In this document: positions 44,051-52,173 of the stretch, piece by piece
Layout of the letters: each line of letters starts with the position of its first letter
Position numbering within the stretch: position 1 is the first letter of the stretch
Assembly (NCBI RefSeq): GCF_042686125.1
Contig: NZ_JBHUOV010000001.1
Span: forward strand, 62,001-126,000
DNA: 64,000 nucleotides
From: Oceanihabitans iliipiscarium
GTDB taxonomy: Bacteria > Bacteroidota > Bacteroidia > Flavobacteriales > Flavobacteriaceae
Reading direction: 5' to 3'
Position numbers and translations under genes: made by a program
Notes under the pieces: generated by a model
Told to the model about the DNA's origin: nothing
Database searches by the model: none
The model's input: only the letters and a program-made list of their open reading frames with translations

Positions 44051-44069
44051 TAACGAAAATAAAATTTAT

Positions 44070-45047
44070 TTATTTGTACATCACTTTCTTAACAGCTTTA
44101 ATAACATCCTCGCTATTAGGCAGCCATTCAGCTAGTAAAACTGGTGAATAAGGTGCAGGAGTATCTGCTGTATTTATTTTTACAATTGGTGCATCTAAAT
44201 AATCAAATGCTTGTGCTTGTACTTGATAAGTAATTTCTGTAGCTACATTTCCAAAAGGCCACGCTTCTTCTAAAATAACTAATCGATTTGTTTTTTTAAC
44301 AGAATTTAAAATCGTGTCATGATCCATAGGTCTTACTGTACGCAAATCTATGATTTCACAAGATATACCTTCTTTCTCTAATTCATCGGCAGCTTTATAA
44401 GCTTCTTTTATAATTTTTCCAAAAGACACAATAGTAACATCTGATCCTTCACGTTTTACATCTGCAACACCAATAGGAACAACATATTCGCCTTCTGGTA
44501 CTTCCCCTTTATCGCCATACATTTGTTCACTTTCCATAAAAATTACAGGATCATCATCACGAATAGCTGCTTTTAATAATCCTTTAGCATCATAAGGGTT
44601 TGATGGTACAATAACTTTTAAACCTGGTGTATTGGCATACCAACTCTCAAAAGCTTGTGAATGCGTTGCACCTAACTGCCCAGCAGACGCTGTTGGCCCA
44701 CGAAAAACAATAGGACATTTAAACTGTCCGCCAGACATTTGTCTGATTTTTGCAGCATTATTAATAATTTGATCAATTCCAACTAGAGAGAAATTAAAGG
44801 TCATAAACTCAACAATTGGTCTATTTCCGGTCATGGTAGAACCTACTGCAATACCAGCAAACCCAAGCTCTGCAATTGGTGTGTCTATAACGCGTTTTGC
44901 ACCAAATTCATCTAACATTCCTTTACTTGCTTTGTAAGCACCATTATATTCAGCAACTTCTTCTCCCATTAAATATATGGATTCATCTCTGCGCATTTCT
45001 TCGCTCATGGCCTCACAAACGGCTTCTCTAAATTGAATTGTTTTCAT
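44070..45047 (-). CDS. pdhB: Pyruvate dehydrogenase E1 component, beta subunit
   Basis: A 325-residue transketolase-like beta subunit that with E1-alpha decarboxylates pyruvate onto lipoyl-E2. Typical segments are MGEEVAEYNGAYKASKGML near residue 27, RVIDTPIAELGFAGIAVG near 52 and RTVRPMDHDTILNSVKKTNR near 230. No alpha-subunit gene is in the window, which is usual for the group. It diverges from etfB over a 157-bp gap holding a perfect 22-bp palindrome. Confidence 0.93.
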   Translation of the reverse strand: MKTIQFREAVCEAMSEEMRRDESIYLMGEEVAEYNGAYKASKGMLDEFGAKRVIDTPIAELGFAGIAVGSTMTGNRPIVEFMTFNFSLVGIDQIINNAAKIRQMSGGQFKCPIVFRGPTASAGQLGATHSQAFESWYANTPGLKVIVPSNPYDAKGLLKAAIRDDDPVIFMESEQMYGDKGEVPEGEYVVPIGVADVKREGSDVTIVSFGKIIKEAYKAADELEKEGISCEIIDLRTVRPMDHDTILNSVKKTNRLVILEEAWPFGNVATEITYQVQAQAFDYLDAPIVKINTADTPAPYSPVLLAEWLPNSEDVIKAVKKVMYK

Positions 45048-45117
45048 TTTACTTTATTTATCAAGTGAACAAAAATAGCAATAAAAGAAAAATAATCTCT
45101 ATAAGATTAGTTTAAAA

Positions 45118-45139
45118 TTTACTATGCATGCATAGTAAA
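45118..45139. promoter_or_regulatory. Perfect 22-bp palindrome between pdhB and etfB
   Basis: TTTACTATGCA and TGCATAGTAAA are exact reverse complements with no spacer. The site lies 66 bp upstream of etfB and 71 bp upstream of pdhB. A partial -7 box for etfB, TATCTTCG (45158-45165), begins 19 bp after it, so the palindrome would cover the -33 region. It is a strong operator candidate for a dimeric regulator (for example MarR or TetR type), which is not in the window. Confidence 0.6.
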
Positions 45140-45204
45140 GATTCAAAATAAAATAATTATCTTCGTAACCTCAAAAAAATATACTCATAAAACATAAAAT
45201 AAAT

Positions 45205-45951
45205 ATGAAAATCTTAGTGTGTATTAGTCATGTACCAGACACTACTTCAAAAATTAATTTTGCAGAAGGAGATACCAAGTTTGACACCAATGGTGTACAA
45301 TTCGTAATTAACCCAAATGATGAGTTTGGTTTAACACGTGCCATGTGGTTTAAAGAAAAACAAGGCGCAAGTGTAACTGTTGTAAATGTTGGCGGTCCAG
45401 AAACTGAACCTACATTACGTAAGGCATTAGCAATTGGTGCAGATACTGCAATTCGTGTAAATACTGAAGCTACTGATGGTTTTGCAGTTGCAAATCAATT
45501 AGCAAAAGTTGTTCAAGATGGTGGTTACGATTTAGTTATAGCTGGTCGTGAGTCTATTGACTATAATGGTGGAATGGTTCCAGGCATGATGGCTGGACTA
45601 ACAAATGCAAATTTTGTAAATAATTGTATAAGTCTAGAAATTGAGGGCTCTAACGCTACTGCTATTAGAGAAATTGATGGAGGAAAAGAAACTGTATCTA
45701 CAACTTTACCTTTAGTTATTGGAGGCCAAAAAGGACTGGTTGAAGAAAGCGACTTACGTATTCCGAATATGAGAGGAATAATGATGGCGCGTCAAAAACC
45801 TTTACAAGTACTTAACCCTGTAGCTTCAGAAGCTGAAACTACTTCAGTGAAGTTTGAAAAACCAGCGCCTAAAGGTGCTGTAACTTTAGTCGCTCCAGAT
45901 AATTTAGATGAATTGGTAAACTTACTTCATAACGAAGCTAAAGTGATTTAA
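45205..45951 (+). CDS. etfB: Electron transfer flavoprotein, beta subunit
   Basis: A 248-residue ETF beta protein with the N-terminal MKILVCISHVPDTTSKINF and the AMP/adenine-binding region DLVIAGRESIDYNGGMVPG near residue 112. It forms a dimer with EtfA and passes electrons from acyl-CoA dehydrogenases to the respiratory quinone pool. Followed by etfA after 21 bp. The promoter region carries the 22-bp palindrome. Confidence 0.95.
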   Translation: MKILVCISHVPDTTSKINFAEGDTKFDTNGVQFVINPNDEFGLTRAMWFKEKQGASVTVVNVGGPETEPTLRKALAIGADTAIRVNTEATDGFAVANQLAKVVQDGGYDLVIAGRESIDYNGGMVPGMMAGLTNANFVNNCISLEIEGSNATAIREIDGGKETVSTTLPLVIGGQKGLVEESDLRIPNMRGIMMARQKPLQVLNPVASEAETTSVKFEKPAPKGAVTLVAPDNLDELVNLLHNEAKVI

Positions 45952-45972
45952 TCAACTTTTAAAAGAAAAAAC

Positions 45973-46932
45973 ATGTCAGTTTTAGTATATACAGAATCAG
46001 AACAAGGAAAATTTAAAAAAGTAGCTTTTGAAGTTGCTTCTTATGCAAAAGCTGTTGCTGACCAATTAGGCACAACAGTAACTGCAATCACTATTAATGC
46101 TAATGATACTTCAGAGTTAGGAAACTATGGTGTAGATAAAGTGCTTAAGGTGTCTAACACTCAATTAGATCAGTTTAATGCAAATGCTTATGCCGCAGTT
46201 ATTAAACAAGCAGCGGAAAAGGAAAATGCCAAAGTTGTAATTGTAAGTTCTAGTGCAGACAGCAAATACTTAGCACCTTTATTGGCTGTTGGTTTAAACG
46301 CTGGCTTTGCCTCTAATGTTGTTGAAGTTCCAAGTAACACTGCGCCTTTCACAGTAAAACGTACAGCATTTACAAACAAAGCATTTAACATCACAACAAT
46401 TAATACTGAGGTTAAGTTAGTCGCAGTTTCTAATAACTCTTTCGGACTAGTAGAAAACTCAGGTAGTGCTTCTTCAGAAGATTTCGCTCCTAGCATTCCA
46501 GACTTTGGAGTCCATGTACAGGCTATTGATAAAGCTAGTGATAAAGTGAGTATCGCTGATGCAGAAATCGTTGTTTCTGCTGGTCGAGGATTAAAAGGGC
46601 CTGAAAATTGGGGAATGGTAGAAGAGCTAGCCGAAGTATTAGGCGCTGCAACTGCATGCTCTAAACCTGTTAGTGATTTAGGATGGAGACCACATAGCGA
46701 ACACGTTGGACAAACGGGTAAGCCAGTCGCTTCAAACTTATATATTGCCATTGGTATTTCTGGAGCTATTCAACATTTAGCAGGAATTAATGCCAGTAAA
46801 GTAAAAGTGGTTATCAATACAGATCCTGAAGCACCTTTCTTTAAAGCTGCAGATTATGGTGTAGTTGGTGACGCTTTTGAGGTGGTACCAAGCTTAATCG
46901 AAAAATTAAAGGCTTTTAAAGCACAGCAATAA
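45973..46932 (+). CDS. etfA: Electron transfer flavoprotein, alpha subunit
   Basis: A 319-residue ETF alpha protein. The C-terminal FAD-binding domain is evident from GRGLKGPENWGMVEELAEVL near residue 203, HVGQTGKPVASNLYIAIGISG near 245 and NTDPEAPFFKAADYGVVGD near 280. It pairs with EtfB. A hairpin with a T tail (46962-47008) follows the gene. Confidence 0.96.
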   Translation: MSVLVYTESEQGKFKKVAFEVASYAKAVADQLGTTVTAITINANDTSELGNYGVDKVLKVSNTQLDQFNANAYAAVIKQAAEKENAKVVIVSSSADSKYLAPLLAVGLNAGFASNVVEVPSNTAPFTVKRTAFTNKAFNITTINTEVKLVAVSNNSFGLVENSGSASSEDFAPSIPDFGVHVQAIDKASDKVSIADAEIVVSAGRGLKGPENWGMVEELAEVLGAATACSKPVSDLGWRPHSEHVGQTGKPVASNLYIAIGISGAIQHLAGINASKVKVVINTDPEAPFFKAADYGVVGDAFEVVPSLIEKLKAFKAQQ

Positions 46933-46961
46933 ATTATTTTTTATAAATTGTATTTATAAAA

Positions 46962-47008
46962 GGACTGTTTAAATTTTGTTATGTCCTAATTTAAACAGTC
47001 TTTTGTGT
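46962..47008 (+). terminator. Intrinsic terminator after etfA
   Basis: GACTGTTTAAATT (46963-46975) pairs with AATTTAAACAGTC (46988-47000), 13 bp around a 12-nt loop, followed by TTTT. It ends eight bases before the next gene, so the following gene needs its own promoter or translation of readthrough RNA. Confidence 0.75.
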
Positions 47009-47016
47009 TTTAAATT

Positions 47017-47631
47017 ATGAGTCTAGTTAAATTAAATATAAAAGGCATTTCTTACAGCCAAACCCAAAATGGCGCTTATGCTTTAATTTTGAATGAAGTC
47101 GATGGCGACAGAAAACTTCCTATAGTTATTGGTGCTTTTGAAGCTCAGTCAATTGCTATCGCCTTAGAAAAAGAAATTCGTCCGCCAAGACCCTTAACTC
47201 ACGACTTATTTAAAAACTTTGCAGATCGATTTGATATTGTCGTCAAACAAGTTATTATTCATAAATTAGTTGATGGTGTTTTTTATTCGAGTTTAATTTG
47301 TGAACGTGATAAAATTGAAGAAATTATTGATGCTAGGACTAGCGACGCTATCGCTTTAGCACTTCGTTTTCAATCACCAATTTTTACATATAAAAATATT
47401 CTGGACAAAGCTGGAATTTATCTCAAAGTTAACCCTGAAAAAAAGGGCGAAAATACTGAAGAAAACATCTTACTAGATGATTTGGTTGCTGAAGAAATAG
47501 AAACCGTTACTCCAAATGAAAACTATAAAAATAAAACACTCGAAGATTTACACAATATGCTTGATGAAGCCGTTGCTAATGAGAATTATGAAAAAGCTGC
47601 ACATATTCGAGATGAAATTTCAAAACGATAA
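47017..47631 (+). CDS. Bifunctional nuclease (DUF151) with C-terminal UvrB/UvrC motif
   Basis: A 204-residue protein. Residues 1-130 match the bifunctional nuclease family (LPIVIGAFEAQSIAIALEKE near 31 and RPLTHDLFKNFAD near 57, DARTSDAIALALRF near 107). After a 30-residue linker, residues about 165-203 form a UVR motif (LHNMLDEAVANENYEKAAHI), the helix that mediates UvrB-UvrC contacts. The combination suggests a DNA-repair or protein-binding role; the substrate is unknown. Confidence 0.85.
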   Translation: MSLVKLNIKGISYSQTQNGAYALILNEVDGDRKLPIVIGAFEAQSIAIALEKEIRPPRPLTHDLFKNFADRFDIVVKQVIIHKLVDGVFYSSLICERDKIEEIIDARTSDAIALALRFQSPIFTYKNILDKAGIYLKVNPEKKGENTEENILLDDLVAEEIETVTPNENYKNKTLEDLHNMLDEAVANENYEKAAHIRDEISKR

Positions 47632-47645
47632 TTAAACAACATCAC

Positions 47646-49370
47646 ATGAAAAATGTTCTTCTAGCTATTACAGCTATTTTTTTTGTTTTTACATCAAACT
47701 CATTCGCTCAAGATTTAAACAAAACCTGGCAATTTGAAGCTATTCAAAATAACGCTGGGGAACAACTCTTTTCAATTGATAAAAACGCTGATATTTTAGA
47801 ACTTAAAGCTGGTGAATTTTCATACGCCTTAGCATCAAAAAACAACTTAAATGCTTCAGGAGATTATATACATCAAAATAACCTATTGGTTTTTTATTAC
47901 AATCAGCCTAAAGACACCATAAGACGATACAAAATCAAAGAACATACAGATTCTACTTTAGTGTTTTCTGAAAATGGAATTGACTACCGTTTTATAGCTT
48001 CTAAACATAATGAGGCTTTATTAACAAATACTACAACAGATACAAATGACACCATCGTACCTAGTCAAGGGTTTTCTATGCAAAGTTTATGGCGAGGTAT
48101 TTTAGGAATGATTACACTTTTAGTTTTAGCCTTTTTATTCAGCAGTAATAAAAAAGCTATAAACTGGAAAACTGTTGGGTTAGGCTTAGCCTTTCAACTT
48201 ATTATCGCTGTTGGTGTTTTAAGGGTTCCTTTTGTTCAAAAAATATTTGAATGGGTAGGAGGTTTATTTGTGAGTGTTTTAGATTTTACAAGAGCTGGAA
48301 GTAAATTTCTTTTTGAAGGACTAGTCGTAGATATGGATACCTTTGGTTTTATTTTTGCTTTTCAAGTTTTACCAACCATTATATTCTTTTCTGCATTAAC
48401 ATCGCTTTTATTCTATTTAGGAATCATTCAAAAAGTAGTTAAAGCTTTTGGCATGTTACTTACAAAAGTATTGAGGATTTCTGGTGCAGAAAGTTTAAGT
48501 GTTGCTGGAAATATTTTTCTAGGACAAACCGAAGCGCCTTTGTTAATCAAGGCCTATTTAGAAAAAATGAATCGCTCTGAAATGCTTCTGGTTATGATTG
48601 GTGGCATGGCCACTGTTGCTGGTGCTGTACTGGCAGCATATATTGGATTTCTAGGTGGCGACGATCCTGTTTTAAGATTGCAATTTGCTAAGCATTTATT
48701 AGCAGCTTCTGTTATGGCTGCACCTGGAGCTATTGTGGTTTCTAAAATATTATATCCTCAAACTGAAGAAATTAATACTGATGTTCATGTGTCTTCTGAA
48801 AAAATAGGTTCTAATATTTTAGATGCTATTGCTAATGGTACTACCGAAGGCTTAAAATTGGCTGTGAATGTTGGCGCAATGCTTTTAGTCTTTGTGGCTT
48901 TTATCGCCATGCTAAATGGTATTTTAGGTTGGGTTGGAGATGTTACCACCATCAATTCTTGGATCGCCTCTAATACAGCATATCAAAGCTTATCCTTAGA
49001 ACTTATTCTTGGCTATCTATTCGCTCCTTTAATGTGGCTTATTGGTGTCGCTACTGAAGACATGGCGCTGATGGGACAACTCTTAGGAATCAAATTAGCA
49101 GCTAGCGAGTTTGTTGGCTACATTCAATTAGCCGATTTAAAAAATGTCGCTAGCGCTACACATCTCACCTATAATAAATCTATTATAATGGCCACTTACA
49201 TGTTATGTGGTTTTGCAAATTTTGCATCTATAGGCATACAAATTGGAGGTATTGGATCATTAGCTCCTGGACAACGTAAGACCTTATCAGAATTTGGAAT
49301 GAAAGCTTTAATTGGTGGGACAATAGCGTCGCTTATGTCTGCAACAATAGCAGGAATGATTATAGGTTAA
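47646..49370 (+). CDS. Concentrative nucleoside transporter with exported N-terminal domain
   Basis: A 574-residue protein: signal peptide at 1-21 (FTSNSFAQ), a beta-rich extracytoplasmic region of about 120 residues (DLNKTWQFEAIQNNAGEQLF, IDYRFIASK), then a NupC-type transporter from about residue 150 with conserved GQTEAPLLIKAYLEKMNRSE near 295 and the GGMATVAGAVLAAYIGFLGG segment. CNT proteins import nucleosides with Na+ or H+. Most members lack the N-terminal domain. It is near a deoxynucleoside salvage and folate gene group. Confidence 0.87.
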   Translation: MKNVLLAITAIFFVFTSNSFAQDLNKTWQFEAIQNNAGEQLFSIDKNADILELKAGEFSYALASKNNLNASGDYIHQNNLLVFYYNQPKDTIRRYKIKEHTDSTLVFSENGIDYRFIASKHNEALLTNTTTDTNDTIVPSQGFSMQSLWRGILGMITLLVLAFLFSSNKKAINWKTVGLGLAFQLIIAVGVLRVPFVQKIFEWVGGLFVSVLDFTRAGSKFLFEGLVVDMDTFGFIFAFQVLPTIIFFSALTSLLFYLGIIQKVVKAFGMLLTKVLRISGAESLSVAGNIFLGQTEAPLLIKAYLEKMNRSEMLLVMIGGMATVAGAVLAAYIGFLGGDDPVLRLQFAKHLLAASVMAAPGAIVVSKILYPQTEEINTDVHVSSEKIGSNILDAIANGTTEGLKLAVNVGAMLLVFVAFIAMLNGILGWVGDVTTINSWIASNTAYQSLSLELILGYLFAPLMWLIGVATEDMALMGQLLGIKLAASEFVGYIQLADLKNVASATHLTYNKSIIMATYMLCGFANFASIGIQIGGIGSLAPGQRKTLSEFGMKALIGGTIASLMSATIAGMIIG

Positions 49371-49431
49371 TAAGAGCTTACTTTGCTTGAATCTTATTGC
49401 ACATTCGTTAATAACTTTATAATATATATTA

Positions 49432-49466
49432 AAGTATCAAGCTTAAAAACTTGATGCTTTTTTTTA
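49432..49466 (+). terminator. Intrinsic terminator after the nucleoside transporter gene
   Basis: AGTATCAAG (49433-49441) pairs with CTTGATGCT (49450-49458), with G-U tolerance, followed by eight or more T residues. It lies 63 bp after the stop codon. Confidence 0.75.
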
Positions 49467-49483
49467 TTTTAGCCTTTAGTATT

Positions 49484-49543
49484 ATGCTGAATTTATTTCA
49501 GCATCTTTTGTATAATTTAAAGAGATTTCCGCTTTAGCGGAAA
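49484..49543 (+). promoter_or_regulatory. Two hairpins in the thyA leader
   Basis: ATGCTGAA (49484-49491) pairs with TTCAGCAT (49497-49504), and TTTCCGC (49526-49532) pairs with GCGGAAA (49537-49543) around TTTA; the second hairpin ends six bases before the thyA ATG. Both stems resemble the nested palindromes in repeats B and C (constant CAT/ATC flanks, variable stem). A role in thyA translation is possible but unproven. Confidence 0.45.
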
Positions 49544-49549
49544 ATAAAC

Positions 49550-50374
49550 ATGAAACAATATTTAGACCTTGTTAAACACGTTTTAGAAAACGGAAACGAA
49601 AAAGGAGATCGCACAGGAACTGGAACGAAAAGTGTTTTTGGACACCAAATGCGTTTTGACTTAAGCGAAGGTTTTCCAATGGTAACGACAAAAAAACTAC
49701 ACTTAAAATCTATAGTACACGAATTGCTCTGGTTTTTAAAAGGTGATACTAATATAAATTACTTAACCGAAAACGGCGTTCGTATTTGGAATGATTGGGC
49801 AGATGAAAATGGCGACTTAGGTCCTGTTTATGGTCATCAATGGCGCAACTGGAATAATGACGAAATCGATCAAATTAAAGACGTTATTCACGCATTAAAA
49901 AACAATCCTAACAGTAGAAGAATGTTAGTCTCTGCTTGGAATCCTTCAGTATTACCAGATACATCTAAATCGTTCAGCGATAATGTAGCCAATGGTAAAG
50001 CAGCACTTCCTCCTTGTCATGCGTTTTTTCAGTTTTATGTAGCCGATGGAAAATTATCTTGTCAACTTTATCAACGTAGTGCCGACATCTTTTTAGGCGT
50101 GCCTTTTAATATTGCTTCTTATGCTTTATTTACTATGATGATGGCTCAAGTTTGTGGTTATCAAGCCGGAGAATTTATTCACACTTTTGGTGATGCACAC
50201 ATTTATAGTAATCATTTTGAACAGTTAGAATTGCAACTCTCTAGAGAAACTCGCAAGCTTCCTAAAATGATTCTTAATCCAGAGGTTAAAGATATTTTCG
50301 ATTTTAAATTTGAAGATTTTACTTTAGTGGACTACAACCCGCATCCACACATTAAAGGCGTTGTAGCCGTTTAA
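49550..50374 (+). CDS. thyA: Thymidylate synthase
   Basis: A 274-residue ThyA that converts dUMP and methylene-THF to dTMP and dihydrofolate. The catalytic Cys is in ALPPCHAFFQFYV near residue 158, the phosphate Arg region is GDRTGTGTKSVFGHQMRFD near 21, and the C-terminus YNPHPHIKGVVAV is standard. It makes dihydrofolate, which the DHFR domain three genes on recycles. The stop is nine bases before the TonB-like gene. Confidence 0.97.
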   Translation: MKQYLDLVKHVLENGNEKGDRTGTGTKSVFGHQMRFDLSEGFPMVTTKKLHLKSIVHELLWFLKGDTNINYLTENGVRIWNDWADENGDLGPVYGHQWRNWNNDEIDQIKDVIHALKNNPNSRRMLVSAWNPSVLPDTSKSFSDNVANGKAALPPCHAFFQFYVADGKLSCQLYQRSADIFLGVPFNIASYALFTMMMAQVCGYQAGEFIHTFGDAHIYSNHFEQLELQLSRETRKLPKMILNPEVKDIFDFKFEDFTLVDYNPHPHIKGVVAV

Positions 50375-50383
50375 TTTATACTT

Positions 50384-51202
50384 ATGAAAAAACAACTCCT
50401 TCTTTGTGTTCTTTTTATCAGTTTTACTGTTTATGCTCAGGATGAGAACATCAAACCGATTAAAACAGATTCTATTGAACACATAGAAAAGGTTCCTATT
50501 TACAAAGGTTGCAATGAAAATTTAAGCAATTTGGAATTAAAGGTTTGTATGGGTGAAGCCATGTCTAAATTTGTTTCTAAAAATTTTAATGTAAACATCG
50601 CAAATACACTGAACTTACCTGCTGGAGAAGTAAGAATATTGGTGCAATTTAAAATTGACACTATAGGTAACGTCATTGGGATAAGAGCAAAAGCACCACA
50701 TCCTAAACTTGAAGAAGAAACTATTAGAGTCTTAAAATTACTTCCAAAATTAAAACCAGGTATGCAAGATGGAAAAGCAGTTACAGTACCTTATGGGTTC
50801 CCAATAAAATTTGTTATTGAAAACAAGAAATCAAAAATGCAAGTTAGTAACACTATTAAAATTGACAAATACCCAGTTTACAGAGGCTGCAATGAAGAGT
50901 TAGACTTTCTAGGTTTAAAAACATGCACCACTGATAAGATTAAGGATTTTATTAAATTGAGTTTTGATTTAGAACTCGCTGACAGATTATTTCCTTTAGA
51001 AAAATCCACACAATTTCTAGTCGAATTTGTTATTGATAAAAATGGAAAAGTAAAAGACATAAACGCCAAAGCGCATAAAAGAGAAATTGCAGCAGAAGCG
51101 ATTAAAGTGGTAAAGCGCCTTCCAAAATTCAAAAAACCAGGCTACTCAAATGGTAAACCTACGGATGTACCTTATAGTATTTTAATGACTATTTATTTTT
51201 AA
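50384..51202 (+). CDS. Exported protein with two TonB C-terminal-like domains
   Basis: A 272-residue protein: signal peptide at 1-18 (FTVYAQ), then two similar halves of about 110 residues. Each begins with a Cys-containing opening (VPIYKGCNENLSNLELKVCM; YPVYRGCNEELDFLGLKTCT) and has the TonB_C-like pattern of a V-x-F-x-I-D strand, a helix with ETIRVLKLLPK or EAIKVVKRLPK, and a final strand. There is no transmembrane anchor or proline-rich linker, so it cannot act as a standard energy transducer. Function unknown. Confidence 0.7.
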   Translation: MKKQLLLCVLFISFTVYAQDENIKPIKTDSIEHIEKVPIYKGCNENLSNLELKVCMGEAMSKFVSKNFNVNIANTLNLPAGEVRILVQFKIDTIGNVIGIRAKAPHPKLEEETIRVLKLLPKLKPGMQDGKAVTVPYGFPIKFVIENKKSKMQVSNTIKIDKYPVYRGCNEELDFLGLKTCTTDKIKDFIKLSFDLELADRLFPLEKSTQFLVEFVIDKNGKVKDINAKAHKREIAAEAIKVVKRLPKFKKPGYSNGKPTDVPYSILMTIYF

Positions 51203-51264
51203 TACATTTCCTTCCTTTTATTTAAACCACAAAAGAATTATATTTATATATATTAGAAAATTAT

Positions 51265-52173
51265 ATGTTCGGGAAAAAGAAAAACAAACCACAAATAGAT
51301 GCAGTCCAATTAGAGCTGATTCAAAATGCGCAACGTCGTATTCGTCAAAAAAAGCGTTTCTATTCGCATGTCATTGTGTTTTTTATTTTTTCTGTTCTAC
51401 TCTATACTTTTAATGTCGGTCTAGGTTTTTATGACGAGTTTACATTTATCACCTTGCCTTGGTCTGTAATCATTATTATCATTTGGTGTGTGCTATTATT
51501 TTGGCATTTTTTAAACGTGTATCTATTTCAAGCCTTTATGGGAAAGGAATGGGAACAACAACAGTTAAACAAATTGGTAGCGAAACAACAAGTACGTATT
51601 GAAAAAATAAAAGCCAACTTAAAAAAAGAAGCTCCTCACATTGCTGAAAGTGAAGTTTATAATGAAACTTTAAATACTGAAAAACAAATAGTAACGATTA
51701 TTGTTGCTGCAGGAGAAAATGATGCTATAGGAAAAGACAATCAATTGATTTGGCATTTACGAGATGATCTCAAGCGCTTTAAAGCGCTCACTTCTGGTCA
51801 TCATATAATTATGGGAAGAAAAACATTTGAGAGTTTTCCGAAACCCCTTCCAAATAGAACACATGTTGTAATTTCAAGACAAGAAAACTACCAAGTTCCA
51901 GATGGTGTAATTCTTGTAAATTCTTTAGAAAAAGCTATTCTAGTTGCTAAAAACGACACCCAACCTTTCATCATTGGAGGTGGCGAAATCTATAAACAAG
52001 CCATGCATTTGGCAAATAAAATAGAGTTGACTCGAGTACACGAAAGTTTTGAAGCTGATACTTATTTTCCAAAAATTGATACATCAATCTGGAAGGAAAC
52101 CAGCAACACTTTTCATAAAAAAGATGAAAATCATAATTATGAATTTTCGTTTTTGACATATCTAAGAAAATGA
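51265..52173 (+). CDS. 2TM domain-dihydrofolate reductase fusion
   Basis: A 302-residue protein. Residues about 10-105 form a flavobacterial 2TM domain (two membrane helices, VIVFFIFSVLLYTFNVGLGF and WSVIIIIIWCVLLFWHFLNV). A charged helical linker leads to a complete DHFR from about residue 140 (VTIIVAAGENDAIGKDNQLI, FKALTSGHHIIMGRKTFES, FIIGGGEIYKQ). No Met is near the DHFR start and the frame is uninterrupted, so it is a real fusion that would tether DHFR to the membrane. It reduces dihydrofolate made by ThyA. Overlaps the next gene by four bases. Confidence 0.87.
   Translation: MFGKKKNKPQIDAVQLELIQNAQRRIRQKKRFYSHVIVFFIFSVLLYTFNVGLGFYDEFTFITLPWSVIIIIIWCVLLFWHFLNVYLFQAFMGKEWEQQQLNKLVAKQQVRIEKIKANLKKEAPHIAESEVYNETLNTEKQIVTIIVAAGENDAIGKDNQLIWHLRDDLKRFKALTSGHHIIMGRKTFESFPKPLPNRTHVVISRQENYQVPDGVILVNSLEKAILVAKNDTQPFIIGGGEIYKQAMHLANKIELTRVHESFEADTYFPKIDTSIWKETSNTFHKKDENHNYEFSFLTYLRK

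Noticed and set aside
46188..46751. Long open frame on the minus strand within etfA
   Set aside because: It is antisense to a clear ETF alpha gene, has low-complexity Ser/Thr/Ala content typical of a reverse-frame shadow and no family motif.
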